Numbered from the stretch's first letter, positions 35,472-47,381 are shown. The stretch: DNA of 64,000 bases from Methanosarcina vacuolata Z-761 (GCF_000969905.1 NZ_CP009520.1:3720001-3784000), one strand, 5' to 3'. Translations and numbers: made by a program. Notes: generated by a model from the letters alone, not told the origin.

Positions 35472-36083
35472 ATGAAGGATATAGAAGATTTAATACAGAA
35501 AGCTGTGGAACTGCAAAGTAACGGACTTGTAACCGGTCAGATCGCCGAGGAACTCAATGTTTCAAGGGAAACGGTTACCTGGCTTTTAACCCGTTCAAAA
35601 AAAGAAGAAATAACTCCCGCTCCAAAAGATATTTCTGTAGACTGGAACAGTATAGGGAAAAGTGCTAAACGTCTTCATAACATCTCGCTTGCACTCTGCG
35701 ACATTGTGCTTGAGACTCTGGAAAAAATAAATGCCGAAGTAGATGTAGTTGTTGGCGTTGCAGCCAATGGTATTCCTCTGGCAAGCATGATGGCATATGA
35801 ACTGGGTGCAGATTTGGCTATTTATCACCGCAAAGGGCAGGAGACCGTTAGCACAGGACACAAAGGGACCATAAGCAGGAATTTTGGATCAGTTGCCGGT
35901 AAAAACTGCGTTATCGTGGATGATGTTATTACCACCGGTTCAACCAGTATGGAAGTGATTGAGCAGCTCAGGGAAATGGATGCAAAACCAAAACTTGTAG
36001 TTGTACTGGTCGACAAAAAAGGTGTAGATACAATCTATAATGTCCCGATTAAGTCTCTTGTAAGAGTTGTACGTTTGGACTGA
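35472..36083 (+). CDS. GfcR-like PRTase-fold transcriptional regulator
   Basis: A helix-turn-helix domain (residues 1-45, [25 protein letters not shown]) is fused to an orotate phosphoribosyltransferase-like domain. The PRPP-binding loop [17 protein letters not shown] is intact. The architecture is that of archaeal GfcR, described in haloarchaea as a regulator of sugar metabolism genes, and often annotated as PyrE-like. In a methanogen the effector may be a phosphoribosyl compound or PRPP; this is inference. AGGTGGGCATGGAGGC precedes the ATG. A strong terminator lies 28 bases after the stop. Confidence 0.85.
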   Translation: MKDIEDLIQKAVELQSNGLVTGQIAEELNVSRETVTWLLTRSKKEEITPAPKDISVDWNSIGKSAKRLHNISLALCDIVLETLEKINAEVDVVVGVAANGIPLASMMAYELGADLAIYHRKGQETVSTGHKGTISRNFGSVAGKNCVIVDDVITTGSTSMEVIEQLREMDAKPKLVVVLVDKKGVDTIYNVPIKSLVRVVRLD

Positions 36084-36110
36084 ATTGGTAAAAACTCATA
36101 CAAGCTAAAT

Positions 36111-36159
36111 AAGAGCGTGTTTTAAAATTAAGTCAGTGATTTTGGGACACGCTCTTTTT
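36111..36159. terminator. Hairpin between gfcR-like and the secreted paralogues
   Basis: AAGAGCGTGT (36111-36120) pairs with ACACGCTCTT (36147-36156) and is followed by T residues. It lies between two convergent genes, so it may serve both. Confidence 0.7.
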
Positions 36160-36192
36160 ATGAAGGTTGCATAAACTCGCCTTCCGCAGTTT

Positions 36193-36879
36193 TTATCGAT
36201 TCCTTCTTATATATACGACTGCCCCCAACATTACTGCAATCACACTGACAGAGCTCATGAAAGGAGTAGTGTTTGATTTCTGAGTCTGATTGGAATTTTT
36301 TTCCGGCTCGCCTTCTGTTCCCGTATTCTCTGTCATTCCGATATCATTTGTCTTATTTTCGGTTTGATTTTCTTCTTGCTCTACATATTCGGCATTTTCG
36401 ATTTGTTTTATCTCATCTGTTTTGTTCTCGATTTGGTTTTCTTCCGACCACTTGCCCTGAGCTTTCAACTCCTCAATTACTATATTTCTGTCTGTAGCCG
36501 GATGTTTTCCCAAAAAGCCGAGAGACATATAAAAAATTCCTTTATCGGGCCTTTGGTCCTTTAACATAAGTAGTACAGATTCGTTTTTATTAAACTCTGC
36601 CTCGTCTTCAGTAGAGGCATTGGTCCCTATATTAGTCCTTACTATTATGGTCTTTGTTGGTAGAGGATTATAGAGCCATTCTTTAACTGTAATTGTGTTA
36701 TTCGTGTAATAGTCAGCTACATCAATCTTACTTACTGTGCCAATAACAATACGGTCAGAGTTGTTTATCTGGTACGGAATTTCGGCAGCTTCTGGAGTAA
36801 ATAAGGCTGCTGCGAGGTTTGGAGCTAAAAGAAGCAGTATAAATGTAAAGAGTGTCAGAAAAAAACTTAGGCGTTTCAT
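36193..36879 (-). CDS. Secreted surface protein, paralogue 1 of 3
   Basis: The protein (about 229 residues) has a signal peptide, a globular domain of about 120 residues (AEIPYQINNSDRIVIGTVSKI then KEWLYNP-PTKTIIVR), an Asn/Glu/Lys-rich linker and a C-terminal helix TTPFMSSVSVIAVMLGAVVY with a basic end. The last part resembles a PGF-CTERM-like anchor. GGAGGA precedes the ATG, and a TTG one codon upstream is also in frame. It is the last of three tandem paralogues, and neither the domain nor the function is one I know. Confidence 0.7.
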   Translation of the reverse strand: MKRLSFFLTLFTFILLLLAPNLAAALFTPEAAEIPYQINNSDRIVIGTVSKIDVADYYTNNTITVKEWLYNPLPTKTIIVRTNIGTNASTEDEAEFNKNESVLLMLKDQRPDKGIFYMSLGFLGKHPATDRNIVIEELKAQGKWSEENQIENKTDEIKQIENAEYVEQEENQTENKTNDIGMTENTGTEGEPEKNSNQTQKSNTTPFMSSVSVIAVMLGAVVYIRRNR

Positions 36880-36933
36880 CAAAATCCTCCTGTTCTTTAT
36901 TTTCAGCTCCTACAAAACAACGAAGAGGCATTG

Positions 36934-37698
36934 TTAGTTCTTCTTTTTTAAGTATATGACTGCCGCAAGCATTACTGCCATCGCACTGATAAGACTCATA
37001 AAAGGAGTAGTATTTGGTTTCTGGGTCTGATTGAAACTTTCTTCCTGCTTGCCTATTGTTCCTGTATTCTCTGTAATTCCTGTTTCATTTGTCTTATTTT
37101 CATTTGTCTTATTTTCATTTGTCTTATTTTCATTTGTCTTATTTTCATTTGTCTTATTTTCATTTGTCTTATTTTCTGTTTGATTTTCTTCTTGCTTCTC
37201 TACTGTTCCAATATTCTCTATCACTTCGGTCTCGTTTGTTTTATTTCCTATTTGGTTTTCTTCCGGCCACTTTCCTTGAGCTTTCAGTTCCTCGATTACC
37301 GCATCTCTGTCTGTAGTCGGGCGTTTCCCTGGAAAACCAAAAGTCACTTTGAAAAGTTGTTTATCTATATCTACATCTTTTAGCATTATAAGTACGGATT
37401 CGTTCTTTGTAAACTCAGCTTCATCTTCAGTCCAATGACTGCTTCCTGTTTCAATTCTTACTTTTATAGTCTTTGCAGGCAGGGGATTATAGAGCCATTC
37501 ATTAACTGCAATTGTGATAATAGTGTATCTGCCGTAATCAATTATCTTACTCACCGTGCCAATCACTATGCGGTCAGAGTTATTTATCTGGTACGGAATT
37601 TCGGCAGTTTCTGGAGCAAGTAAGGCTGCTGCGATATTTGGAGCTAAAAGAAGCAGCATAAGCGTAAAGAGTATTGAAAACAAATTTAGTCGTTTCAT
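36934..37698 (-). CDS. Secreted surface protein, paralogue 2 of 3 (repeat linker)
   Basis: This is the middle paralogue, about 254 residues from the ATG at 37698, which follows AGGAGA. The signal peptide and globular domain are conserved with its neighbours. The linker is expanded by six copies of NKTNE produced by a 15-bp DNA repeat (37086-37166), and the C-terminal helix TTPFMSLISAMAVMLAAVIY is kept. The frame extends 12 codons further upstream, but the ribosome site argues for this start. Linker length could change by slippage. Confidence 0.7.
   Translation of the reverse strand: MKRLNLFSILFTLMLLLLAPNIAAALLAPETAEIPYQINNSDRIVIGTVSKIIDYGRYTIITIAVNEWLYNPLPAKTIKVRIETGSSHWTEDEAEFTKNESVLIMLKDVDIDKQLFKVTFGFPGKRPTTDRDAVIEELKAQGKWPEENQIGNKTNETEVIENIGTVEKQEENQTENKTNENKTNENKTNENKTNENKTNENKTNETGITENTGTIGKQEESFNQTQKPNTTPFMSLISAMAVMLAAVIYLKKKN
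37086..37166. repeat. 15-bp tandem repeat in the linker of paralogue 2
   Basis: TTCATTTGTCTTATT is repeated about six times in phase with the minus-strand frame, giving NKTNE repeats. Confidence 0.9.
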
Positions 37699-37752
37699 CA
37701 AAGTTCTCCTGTTCTTTATATTCAGCCTACGCAAAATAACAAGAAGCTGTTG

Positions 37753-38433
37753 TTAGTTTTTCCTTTTAACGTATATGATTGCACCAAGCATTACTGCAAA
37801 CACGCAGACAGGACTCATGAAAAGAATAGCGTTTGGTTTCTGGGTCTGATTGGAACTTTCTTTCTGCTCGCTGGGTGTTCCTGCGTCCTCTGATGTTTTG
37901 GTATCATTTACGTTGTCAACATTTTGATCTTCCTGTTTATCCTCTGTTTTTGTATTTTCTACCGCTTCGGTTTCGCTTGTCTTATTTTCTGTTTTATTTT
38001 CCTCTTGCCATTTACCCTGAACTTTCAACTCCTCGATTACTGCGTCCCTGTCTGAAACAGGATATTTTAGTCCCAAAGGTACTCTAAAAAGTAGCTCATC
38101 GAGATTTCCGTCATTTAACATCAAAAGGGCAGATTCGTTCTGGGTAAACTCGACTTCATCTTCCACAGCTAGATTAGTCCCGATTTTACTTTGTATTTTT
38201 ATGGTATCTGTGGGAATAGGATTATAGAGCCATTCTTTAACTTTAACGGTATAAATTGTGTAGCTGCTATATGTGTCAATCTTGCTGACTGTACCAATAA
38301 TTATTCGGTCAGAGTTGTTTACTTGATAAGGGATTTTTGCAGCTTCTGCATCAATCAATGCTACTGCGATATTTGGAACCAGAAGAAGCAGTATAAGCGT
38401 AAAAACCATAGGGAACAAATTTAGGTGTTTCAT
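37753..38433 (-). CDS. Secreted surface protein, paralogue 3 of 3
   Basis: This is the promoter-proximal paralogue, 226 residues. It has a signal peptide (FTLILLLLVPNIAVALIDAE), the same domain with AKIPYQVNNSDRIIIGTVSKID and VKEWLYNPIPTDTIKI, a linker rich in Glu, Lys and Thr, and the C-terminal helix ILFMSPVCVFAVMLGAIIYVKRKN. AGGAGA precedes the ATG. The tandem array most likely arose by duplication, as all three share intergenic sequence of the form GTTCTTTAT-TTCAG. Confidence 0.7.
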   Translation of the reverse strand: MKHLNLFPMVFTLILLLLVPNIAVALIDAEAAKIPYQVNNSDRIIIGTVSKIDTYSSYTIYTVKVKEWLYNPIPTDTIKIQSKIGTNLAVEDEVEFTQNESALLMLNDGNLDELLFRVPLGLKYPVSDRDAVIEELKVQGKWQEENKTENKTSETEAVENTKTEDKQEDQNVDNVNDTKTSEDAGTPSEQKESSNQTQKPNAILFMSPVCVFAVMLGAIIYVKRKN

Positions 38434-39026
38434 TAAAATTCTCCTGTTCTTTATTTCAATTTTCTAAAGAGTAGTTCATCGAAATTTCGGGCTGGATTTT
38501 TCATGATTTATTGTAATAACTGTCTCTTTTCCAATTATTAAGGCAGATCCGTCTAACTCTCCCAAGAGTTAAAAATAAATAATGAAAGTAAGAGGATTTA
38601 TTTAGCTAACTTGCTTTATATCTATTAAATTGGGCTAACTATATAAAAATGTTTTTTATATCGGTAAAAAATTTTGTTAAGGATTACATGCTTGATGCTT
38701 GAGCAAAAAAATAATGGATTATCCGTAACTCTTATGAAATGAAAATAAGAGTAAAAACAGAAAATAAGAGTAAAAAACAGAAAATAAAAGTAAAAAGCAG
38801 AAAATAAGAGTAAAAAGCAGAAAATAAAAATGAAAACCCTATAATCATAAAATAACAGGGTTGAATTCTACCTGCATATTGCTCTTTTCAAATTGTATTT
38901 TATCTTTTTTGCCTAATTCTACCTTTTCTGGGGTGCACTGCCAGATAAACTGGTAGGCGTCCTCTAATGTATAATTAGAAGACGGTTCTAAGCCAGTAGA
39001 AGTATTTTTGAATTCAAGAGGTTGTC
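38434..39026. other. Intergenic region with a 20-bp repeat
   Basis: The first part should hold the promoter of the secreted paralogues. A tandem repeat of about 20 bases (AAAATAAGAGTAAAAAGCAG, four to five copies) occupies 38741-38836. No gene is seen. Confidence 0.6.
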
Positions 39027-41156
39027 TCAGCGTATCCTTGAACCCGGCTTTATCTCTTTGTCCGGCATCAGGGCTGCTACAATCTCTCCGCCATCGTCGG
39101 CTGCAAGCATCATGCCGTTTGATTCGACTCCGCAGAGTTTGGCAGGTTTCAGGTTGGCGAGTACAATTACAGTTTTTCCTACAAGCTCTTCTGGAACATA
39201 ATAAGAAGCAAGGCCTGCAACAAGCTGCCTTGGCTTTTCTTCGCCAATGTCCACTTCAATCCTGATGAGCTTTTTTGATTTCTTCACAGGTTCAGCAAGC
39301 AAAACTTTTCCTACGCGGATATCGAGTTTTGCAAAGTCTTCGTACTCGATCGTGGGAAGTTTTTCTTTTTCCTCTGTCTCGGGTTTTGCAGTGTCAGCTT
39401 TCTCGGCTGTTTTTGCTTCTTCGGCAGTGCCCATCCCTTCGGATTTGGTGGGCTCTTTTCCATTGCCTTTTCCTGCGGCTTTCTTTGCATCTGCGGCTCT
39501 TACTCTCTGGTTTGCAATCTCTTCCATTTCCTCAATCCTGTCATCTTCAAGCTTTGTGAAAAGGATTTTGGGCTTTGCAAGTTTTGTGCCTGCTTTCAGA
39601 GGCACGAGAGCATCAGCATACAGTGCGGTGTGCAGGTCTCCTTCCTGCCCGAGTTCTTTCCAGGCTGTTTCCGTGCTTCCGGGAGTTACTGGCTCAAAAA
39701 TAAGGCACAGAGCTTTTGCCAGGTGAAGGCAGTTGTAAAGCACCTGCCCACAGGCGACCTTATCCTGTTTTATCAGGCTCCAGGGCTCGTGGGACTGGAA
39801 GTAGGCATTTCCGAAAGACGCAAGGGACATTGCAGAATCAACGGCTTTTTTGAACTCATATTCAGCCATTGCGGCTTTTACTTCCTTCAGGGCCTTTTCT
39901 ATCTCTTCCTTTACCTCAGACTCAAGCTCTCCTGCTGGAACTTCTCCATAGTTCTTAAAAGCAAATAGCATTGTCCTGTACAGGAAATTCCCGAGCACGG
40001 CAACAAGTTCGGCATTGATCTTTTCCTGAAGCACGCGCCAGGAAAAGTTCAGCTCCTTTGTGTGTGAGGTATAGCTTGCCAGATAATATCTCAGCAGGTC
40101 AGGATGGAAACCGTGGTCAAGGTAATCTTCTCCTACCCAGACCACATTACCCCGGCTCTTGGAAAACTTTTTATCTTCAATTTTGACCATGCCTGAAGCT
40201 ACAACAGCTGTAGGGACCGAATAATCCGCGCCTTTAAGCATAGCCGGCCAGAAGATACAATGATGATAGGTAATGTCCCCTCCGATAAAATGGACAATTT
40301 CCCCGTCGTTTTTCCAGAATTTTTCCCAGGAATCCCCGGCTTTTGCAGCCCATTCTTCGGTAAAGGCGATATATCCTATAGGAGCATCTACCCAAACATA
40401 GACCACGAGGTCATCATGCCCAGGGAATTTTACTCCCCATTCCAGGTTCCTGGTTATGCACCAATCCGTAAGCCCCTGCTTTACCCAGCCAAGTGCATAA
40501 TTTCTGGCATTGATGGTTCCGCCAAGGTCATTTGAGAGATAGTCCTTAAGGTAATCACTGAATTCGGAAAGCTTGAAAAAGAAGTGTTCCTGTTGCCTGT
40601 ACTCGGCAGGCCCTCCGCAAATAGTGCAGACAGGGTTCAGAAGTTCTCCGGGCTCAAGGTGTTTTCCACATCCCTGATCGCACTCGTCTCCTCTTGCAAT
40701 TTCGCCGCAGTGAGGGCAGGAACCTTCTACATAGCGGTCAGGAAGAAAACGATTGCACTTAGGGCAATAGGCAATTTCGATGGTTTTCGGATACACATAG
40801 CCTTTTTCAATCAGCTTGTTTACAATATCCAGGGTCCGATTGTGATTTTCAGGATCGTCAGTAGTCCCAAAAGCATCAAAGTAAACTCCAAGCTGCTTGA
40901 AAGTCTCGTCAAAATGTTTGTGATATACTTTTACAAGTTCTGTGGGAGTAATCCCTAATTCTTCGGCATTTACGACAATAGGGGTGCCGTGAGTATCCGA
41001 ACCGCAGACAAAAGTAACGTCCCTCCCTTCTTTTCGCAGGGAACGGGCATAAATATCAGCGGGCACATAGGTCCGGAGATGCCCGATATGAGCCTTGCCA
41101 TTAGCATAAGGCAGGCCACAGGTGACAAGTACGGGTTTACTGGATGATTCTGGCAT
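39027..41156 (-). CDS. metG: Methionyl-tRNA synthetase with C-terminal tRNA-binding domain
   Basis: The enzyme is 709 residues from the ATG at 41156. Class I motifs are [10 protein letters not shown] (HIGH) and KFSKSRGN (KMSKS type). A zinc-binding insertion carries several CxxC pairs (CPKCN, CPHCG, CTICG). The C-terminal 110 residues ([20 protein letters not shown]) form the EMAP/Trbp111 OB-fold that grips tRNA, joined by an Ala/Lys/Glu-rich linker. The frame opens another 24 codons upstream, but those codons lie partly within the hairpin-repeat array and have no ribosome site, whereas ATGGAGATAAGA precedes this ATG. Confidence 0.95.
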   Translation of the reverse strand: MPESSSKPVLVTCGLPYANGKAHIGHLRTYVPADIYARSLRKEGRDVTFVCGSDTHGTPIVVNAEELGITPTELVKVYHKHFDETFKQLGVYFDAFGTTDDPENHNRTLDIVNKLIEKGYVYPKTIEIAYCPKCNRFLPDRYVEGSCPHCGEIARGDECDQGCGKHLEPGELLNPVCTICGGPAEYRQQEHFFFKLSEFSDYLKDYLSNDLGGTINARNYALGWVKQGLTDWCITRNLEWGVKFPGHDDLVVYVWVDAPIGYIAFTEEWAAKAGDSWEKFWKNDGEIVHFIGGDITYHHCIFWPAMLKGADYSVPTAVVASGMVKIEDKKFSKSRGNVVWVGEDYLDHGFHPDLLRYYLASYTSHTKELNFSWRVLQEKINAELVAVLGNFLYRTMLFAFKNYGEVPAGELESEVKEEIEKALKEVKAAMAEYEFKKAVDSAMSLASFGNAYFQSHEPWSLIKQDKVACGQVLYNCLHLAKALCLIFEPVTPGSTETAWKELGQEGDLHTALYADALVPLKAGTKLAKPKILFTKLEDDRIEEMEEIANQRVRAADAKKAAGKGNGKEPTKSEGMGTAEEAKTAEKADTAKPETEEKEKLPTIEYEDFAKLDIRVGKVLLAEPVKKSKKLIRIEVDIGEEKPRQLVAGLASYYVPEELVGKTVIVLANLKPAKLCGVESNGMMLAADDGGEIVAALMPDKEIKPGSRIR

Positions 41157-41200
41157 TCTTATCTCCATATATTTTTTATGAATATATTCCTCTTCGACAA

Positions 41201-41514
41201 TTGCAACTCTGAAATATATTTCGCTCACTCTTTTTGATCAAACTTTTTTTGAAAAAGTTTGTTGCAACTCTGAAATATATTTCGCTCACGCTTTTTGATC
41301 AAACTTTTTTGGAAAAAGTTTGTTGAAACTCTGAAATATATTTCGCTCACGCTTTTTGATCAAACTTTTTTGGAAAAAGTTTGTTGAAACTCTGAAATAT
41401 ATTTCGCTCACGCTTTTTGATCAAACTTTTTTGGAAAAAGTTTGTTGAAACTCTGAAATATATTTTGCTCACGCTTTTTGATCAAACTTTTTTCAAAAAG
41501 TTTGTTGAAACTCT
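41201..41514. repeat. Hairpin repeat array upstream of metG (about 61-bp units, five copies)
   Basis: Five tandem units of about 61 bp, each with CTGAAATATATTTCGCTCAC and a hairpin ATCAAACTTTTTT-GGAAAAAGTTTG. The first unit runs into the extended metG frame. They may be in the metG leader RNA, where each would form a stem-loop. Confidence 0.85.
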
Positions 41515-41792
41515 GGAATCTGTTTCACTACTGTGTTTTACAAGGTAATCTATTTGAGGAATAGTTAATAATAATATATAAAGAAGGGTGGAATGTAGAG
41601 ACAGATTAATAATAGCTCCGACAAATGAACTGCTGAGTAAATTATATTGCCTGCGAACTTTTGTAAGTTATCCTTCTTGCACCGCTGCTACAATAAATAT
41701 TCTCTTGATTAATAATTCAAACAATGCTCAAGACCGCAAACTAAAGTGGTAAATCTAAAATATACGATCCTAGATATACGGTTCCATCATAT

Positions 41793-42977
41793 ATGAGCGA
41801 TAAAAACATAAACCCTGAGAACACGAACTCAAAAGATCTGTCTGGAGACGACAACTTACAAAGCAGTCCTCACAATGGAAGAGATGACTCCGTCCCTGAT
41901 AATGGAACATACGGTACGAGTAATAACTCCTTCGATAGCTCTGCCCCTTATGGTCCGGAAAAAATAGATGATCATGGGCCCCACGTTGAGATCTCTGAAA
42001 ATAAAGAAATTAAAAACAAGAGTTTAAGCATGAATCCCAATCCGTATCCACAGAACAAAAAGCATAGATGGATGCCCTACCTGCTGGTCGTACTGGCTCT
42101 CATTACTATCATACTGGTGAGTCTTGCGGTGATCTCCTCCAATTTTGGTGTTGGTGGAAGCCTGGGAAATTCGGAGAAGGTAGCTGTTATCTATGTCCAG
42201 GGTACTATATTTTCTGGAAACATTGCTGAAGGGCTTGGTTATGCTACTTCAGAAGAGATTGCAGGAGATATTCGCAGGGCTGCCGCAGATAGTGGAGTCA
42301 AGGCAATTGTGCTTAGAATTGACAGTCCTGGAGGATCTCCAGCAGCAGCCCAAGAAATTGTCGAAGAAATTAAGAAAGCCCAGGCAAAAGGGATTCCTGT
42401 TGTTGTATCCATGGGGGACCTTGCAGCCAGTGCTGCATATTATATCTCTGCGCCAACTGATTATATTATTGCAAACCCCTCTACGAATACCGGATCTATT
42501 GGAGTGATCTGGGTCTTCCAGAATAATTCGCTCTCTAATAAAGAAACAGGTGTAGATTACTACGTTGCAAAATCTGGAGAGATGAAAGATATGGGAAGTA
42601 CCTGGAGAGGACTCACTGATCAGGAAAAAGAGTATGCTGATTCTGTAGTTATGGATAGCTACGAAAATTTCGTAACTGAGGTTTCAGAAGGGCGCAACAT
42701 GTCCAGAAGTGATGTAAAGGCTCTTGCTGATGGCCGCATATACACCGGAGCCAGGGCAAAGGAACTTGGGCTTGTGGATGGTTTCGGAAATCTTTATGAT
42801 GCAATTGACAAGGCTGCGGAACTTGGAGGAATTTCCGGGGAACCCAAAGTTGAATATATGAATAAAGCAAGTCTTTCAAGGCTCCTTTTGGGTTCGGATT
42901 CCAGAGGATCTAATGAGACAGCAAAACAGTCTGTCAGTTACTTTGAAGAAAGTCCATATGGAAAACTTCTTGCCTGA
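41793..42977 (+). CDS. sppA: Signal peptide peptidase SppA-type protease
   Basis: The 394-residue protein has a polar N-terminal region of about 90 residues, one membrane helix (YLLVVLALITIILVSLAVIS) and an outward-facing SppA domain. The catalytic Ser sits in VVSMGDLAASAAYYISAP. The partner Lys lies in the segment KSGEMKDMGS, and RIDSPGGSPAAAQEIVEEI is the conserved substrate-binding loop. It degrades cleaved signal peptides in the membrane. The cytoplasmic tail is longer than in bacterial short SppA. It is upstream of serS with a 230-base gap, so co-transcription is uncertain. Confidence 0.92.
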   Translation: MSDKNINPENTNSKDLSGDDNLQSSPHNGRDDSVPDNGTYGTSNNSFDSSAPYGPEKIDDHGPHVEISENKEIKNKSLSMNPNPYPQNKKHRWMPYLLVVLALITIILVSLAVISSNFGVGGSLGNSEKVAVIYVQGTIFSGNIAEGLGYATSEEIAGDIRRAAADSGVKAIVLRIDSPGGSPAAAQEIVEEIKKAQAKGIPVVVSMGDLAASAAYYISAPTDYIIANPSTNTGSIGVIWVFQNNSLSNKETGVDYYVAKSGEMKDMGSTWRGLTDQEKEYADSVVMDSYENFVTEVSEGRNMSRSDVKALADGRIYTGARAKELGLVDGFGNLYDAIDKAAELGGISGEPKVEYMNKASLSRLLLGSDSRGSNETAKQSVSYFEESPYGKLLA

Positions 42978-43002
42978 AACCCTAACAGAAAGAGCATTTA
43001 AT

Positions 43003-43041
43003 AAGTGATATAGTTAAGTGATATAGTTAAGTAATATAGTT
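43003..43041. repeat. Short direct repeat (AAGTGATATAGTT, three copies)
   Basis: Three near-identical copies of AAGTGATATAGTT lie 25 bases after the sppA stop. Confidence 0.8.
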
Positions 43042-43045
43042 TTAA

Positions 43046-44476
<1,431 letters not shown>

Positions 44477-45097
44477 ACTAAACAAGTCTAAATTTAAACT
44501 TATAAGCCTATATTTAGACAGATGTATGGGATTACCAAAGTAGATCCCAAAACTACTGTCAACGCGAAAAAGCGTGGAAGAAAAATTTAAAGGCGCAATT
44601 TTTCAGTGCTTTGCGTACTGTTAGCGTCTGTTTTCTTTTCTAATTTTTATATGTAATATTGAATGAGTTTTCTCAAAATAATTTTGTTCCCAAGTTCATA
44701 AAGCTTCAGAACTATTTTTGTGATGAGAAATCGATTGATTATTCAGATTATGTGATTAAGAGGAGTATTTTGAGTTTTGGGATTAGATACTTGTTTTACA
44801 ATATTAAGAGTCTTCCTCATATTCGCGATTTTCAATAACTAAATCTTACGATCCTTATCTCTTAACTCTTTTTAAACCATTTTTTGGATTTTAATGCCTC
44901 TGTTTTGTGTTTTTGCACTAAAATACTGTTATTTCACCTTAATCAGCTTCAATTCGATTCTTATATAGGCATATTCTCTCTAATTCGAGAATTTTTATGA
45001 AACTCTGGTTTTAATAAAAAGGCTTAAAAATTAACATGAAGTTTAAAGTATTAATATCCTTTATATAAAAAATAAACTAAAGAACCAGGGTAAGATA
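44477..45097. other. Intergenic region with a decayed frame
   Basis: At 44650-44839 a plus-strand frame ends VPKFIKLQNYFCDEKSIDYS then DYVIKRSILSFG and RDFQ. It begins without a start codon or ribosome site and is most likely the remnant of a transposase gene I cannot name. The promoter of the YVTN-PKD gene lies near 45050. Confidence 0.4.
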
Positions 45098-46921
45098 ATG
45101 AAATTTAACGAAAAATTGAATTCAGTAGCCTTAGTGTCAGTAGCTCTGATCTTGTTTTTAATTTTCGTTTCGTCTACAACGTCGGCAGCTACTGAGCAGA
45201 GTGCTTCATATGCAGGGACGTATGCATATATTACGGACCGTTACAGCGACACTGTCTCTGTAATTGATACATCTACAAACGCTGTTACAGCCAAGGTACC
45301 TGTAGGAAATCATCCTAGTGGAGTTGCGGTCAGCCCAACGGGAACAAAGGTATATGTGGTGAACTCTGATAGCGGGAGTGTTTCTGTAATTGACACAACC
45401 ACAAACACCGTTACAGCCACTGTTTCTGTAGAACGTGGTCCTTATGGGGTTGCAGTAAGTCCTAATGGAAAAAAGGCATATGTAGCGAGCATGGGCTTAG
45501 ATACTGTCTATGTAATTGACACAGCAACAAACACTGTTACAGCCACTGTGAATGTAGGAACTTATCCTAATGGAGTTGCAGTCAATCCAGCAGGAACAAA
45601 AGTATATGTGACGAACAATATGGATGGTACTGTCTCTGTAATTGATACAGCTACAAACAAGGTTACAGCCACAGTAAATGTAGGAACCAGTCCTGAAGGA
45701 GTTGCAGTCAGCCCGAACGGAAAAAAAGTATATGTGACAAACAATGGAGAAAATACCGTCTCTGTAATTGATACAGCTACAAACAAGATTACAGCCACTG
45801 TGAATGTAGGTGATTATCCTAAAGGAGTTACAGTCACACAGGACGGAAAAAAGGTGTATGTGGCGAATTTCGGCAAAATTGGCGATCTAGGAGGTACTGT
45901 CTCTGTAATTGACACAACCACAAACAAGGTTGCAGCCACTGTGAATGTAGGTTTCTATCCCTGGGGAATTGCAGTCAATCCAGCAGGAACAAAAGTATAT
46001 GTGGCAGACTATGGAGATGGTTCTGTCTATGTAATTGACACAGCAACAAATACTGTTATAGCCACCATTATGTCTGCAGGACACAAGATTATTGCCTTCG
46101 GACAGTTTATAGCTTCTGTCCCGATACCAGTAATTCCTGTCGCAAACTTTTCCGCAAAACCTACCTTTGGAATGGCACCAATGATAGTTAAGTTTACTGA
46201 CAAAAGCACGGGCTTACCGGATAAATGGAAATGGAATTTTGGAGACGGGGATACTTCAACCGAGCAGGATCCAATCCATAAGTATTTCAAAGCAGGAACA
46301 TATACGATAACATTGACAGTGACCAATGCAGCCGGCAGCAATAAAACAACAAAAACAAAGTATATAACTGTTCTACCTCGTCTTAATAACCCTAAAGTTC
46401 CTGTTGCTTCTTTTTCTGCATCTCCTACTACTGGAAAAGCACCTTTAAAGGTTGTCTTTACTGACAAGAGTAAAAACACACCTACTTCCTGGAAATGGAG
46501 TTTTGGAGACGGAGCAGTTTCAACCGAGCAGAATCCAGTCCATAAGTATTCAAAAGTAGGGAATTATACGATTGCCCTCATAGCGATAAATGCAGCAGGT
46601 AATAATACAACAACAAAAGAAAATTATATAACAGTAATAGAAAAACCTGTTGCAAACTTCACCAGTAATGTCACATCAGGAAAAGCCCCATTAACTGTGG
46701 CCTTTACTGACAAAAGTACAGGCTTACCTGAGAAATGGAAATGGAACTTTGGAGATGGGACAACTTCAAGAGAAAAGAATCCGACTCATAAGTATTTACA
46801 GGAAGGAAAATATAAGATTACACTTACAGTAAGCAATACCGCAGGCAGCAGTACTGTAACCAAGACAAATTTCATAAAAGTAACAACAAATACAAGACCG
46901 GGTATATACTCTGAAAATTAA
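45098..46921 (+). CDS. Secreted YVTN beta-propeller protein with PKD domains
   Basis: A signal peptide (ending TTSAATEQ) precedes seven YVTN blades of about 42 residues (VSVIDTATNxVTATVNVGxxPxGVAVSPxGxKVYV) and three PKD domains. Each PKD domain shows the pattern APLxVxFTDKSTGLPxKWKWNFGDG and HKYxxxGxYTITLTVTNAAG. The product ends shortly after the last PKD domain without a membrane helix, so it is either released or held by other proteins in the cell envelope. It is a paralogue of the protein at 25930-27267, which has a sorting signal. The 607 residues are translated from an ATG following AGGGTAAG. Confidence 0.9.
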   Translation: MKFNEKLNSVALVSVALILFLIFVSSTTSAATEQSASYAGTYAYITDRYSDTVSVIDTSTNAVTAKVPVGNHPSGVAVSPTGTKVYVVNSDSGSVSVIDTTTNTVTATVSVERGPYGVAVSPNGKKAYVASMGLDTVYVIDTATNTVTATVNVGTYPNGVAVNPAGTKVYVTNNMDGTVSVIDTATNKVTATVNVGTSPEGVAVSPNGKKVYVTNNGENTVSVIDTATNKITATVNVGDYPKGVTVTQDGKKVYVANFGKIGDLGGTVSVIDTTTNKVAATVNVGFYPWGIAVNPAGTKVYVADYGDGSVYVIDTATNTVIATIMSAGHKIIAFGQFIASVPIPVIPVANFSAKPTFGMAPMIVKFTDKSTGLPDKWKWNFGDGDTSTEQDPIHKYFKAGTYTITLTVTNAAGSNKTTKTKYITVLPRLNNPKVPVASFSASPTTGKAPLKVVFTDKSKNTPTSWKWSFGDGAVSTEQNPVHKYSKVGNYTIALIAINAAGNNTTTKENYITVIEKPVANFTSNVTSGKAPLTVAFTDKSTGLPEKWKWNFGDGTTSREKNPTHKYLQEGKYKITLTVSNTAGSSTVTKTNFIKVTTNTRPGIYSEN

Positions 46922-47074
46922 TAAACCTCGAATTTAGAACGAAAAAAATTCAAGTCTAAAGGGAGTGGGGGAGTTTTTATAAAGTACCCCCGATTACCAC
47001 GTTTTGAGTATGGACGAATTTTATAACTAAACAAAAAGGCTGGTTAGAATAGATCTACGACAAATATTGAAAAA
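46922..47074. other. Spacer before MITE A copy 2
   Basis: This holds no gene. A short C-rich stretch (GTACCCCCGATTACC) lies downstream of the YVTN-PKD stop. Confidence 0.3.
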
Positions 47075-47285
47075 TATTTGTAACTATTCAGCCTATATAA
47101 AACAACATCAATAGCCATCTTGTTTAATATTTAATGAGCACTTTTTTGGAAGGTTCGTTTTTTTAAATTGTTGGTTATTGATTGCGTTTTTCAGTCTTGC
47201 ATGGGTTAGCAATTTCACGTATGTGACAACTCTGAATCAACATCAGTAGACTGATTTGGGGTACCTGAATAGTTACAAATATTTA
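47075..47285. mobile_element. MITE family A, copy 2
   Basis: The ends are ATTTGTAACTATTCAGCCT and ACCTGAATAGTTACAAAT, the same as in the copy at 18230-18436 in the reverse orientation. The interior shares CAACATCAATAGCC and AATTGTTGGTTATTGATTGC blocks. There is no coding capacity. Confidence 0.75.
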
Positions 47286-47381
47286 AATATTTTACTGCAT
47301 TTATCTCAGGAGCTTCCTACTCTTTTTACATCCTTCAATCCTTCTCTTCTGCTTATAAGATCCTCTCCCTTTTGTTACTCC

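Noticed and set aside
36913-36928. A 16-base match to the end of MITE family B (ACAAAACAACGAAGAG) before the first secreted paralogue.
   Set aside because: The equivalent position in the tandem paralogue has a diverged sequence, and no other part of the element is present.
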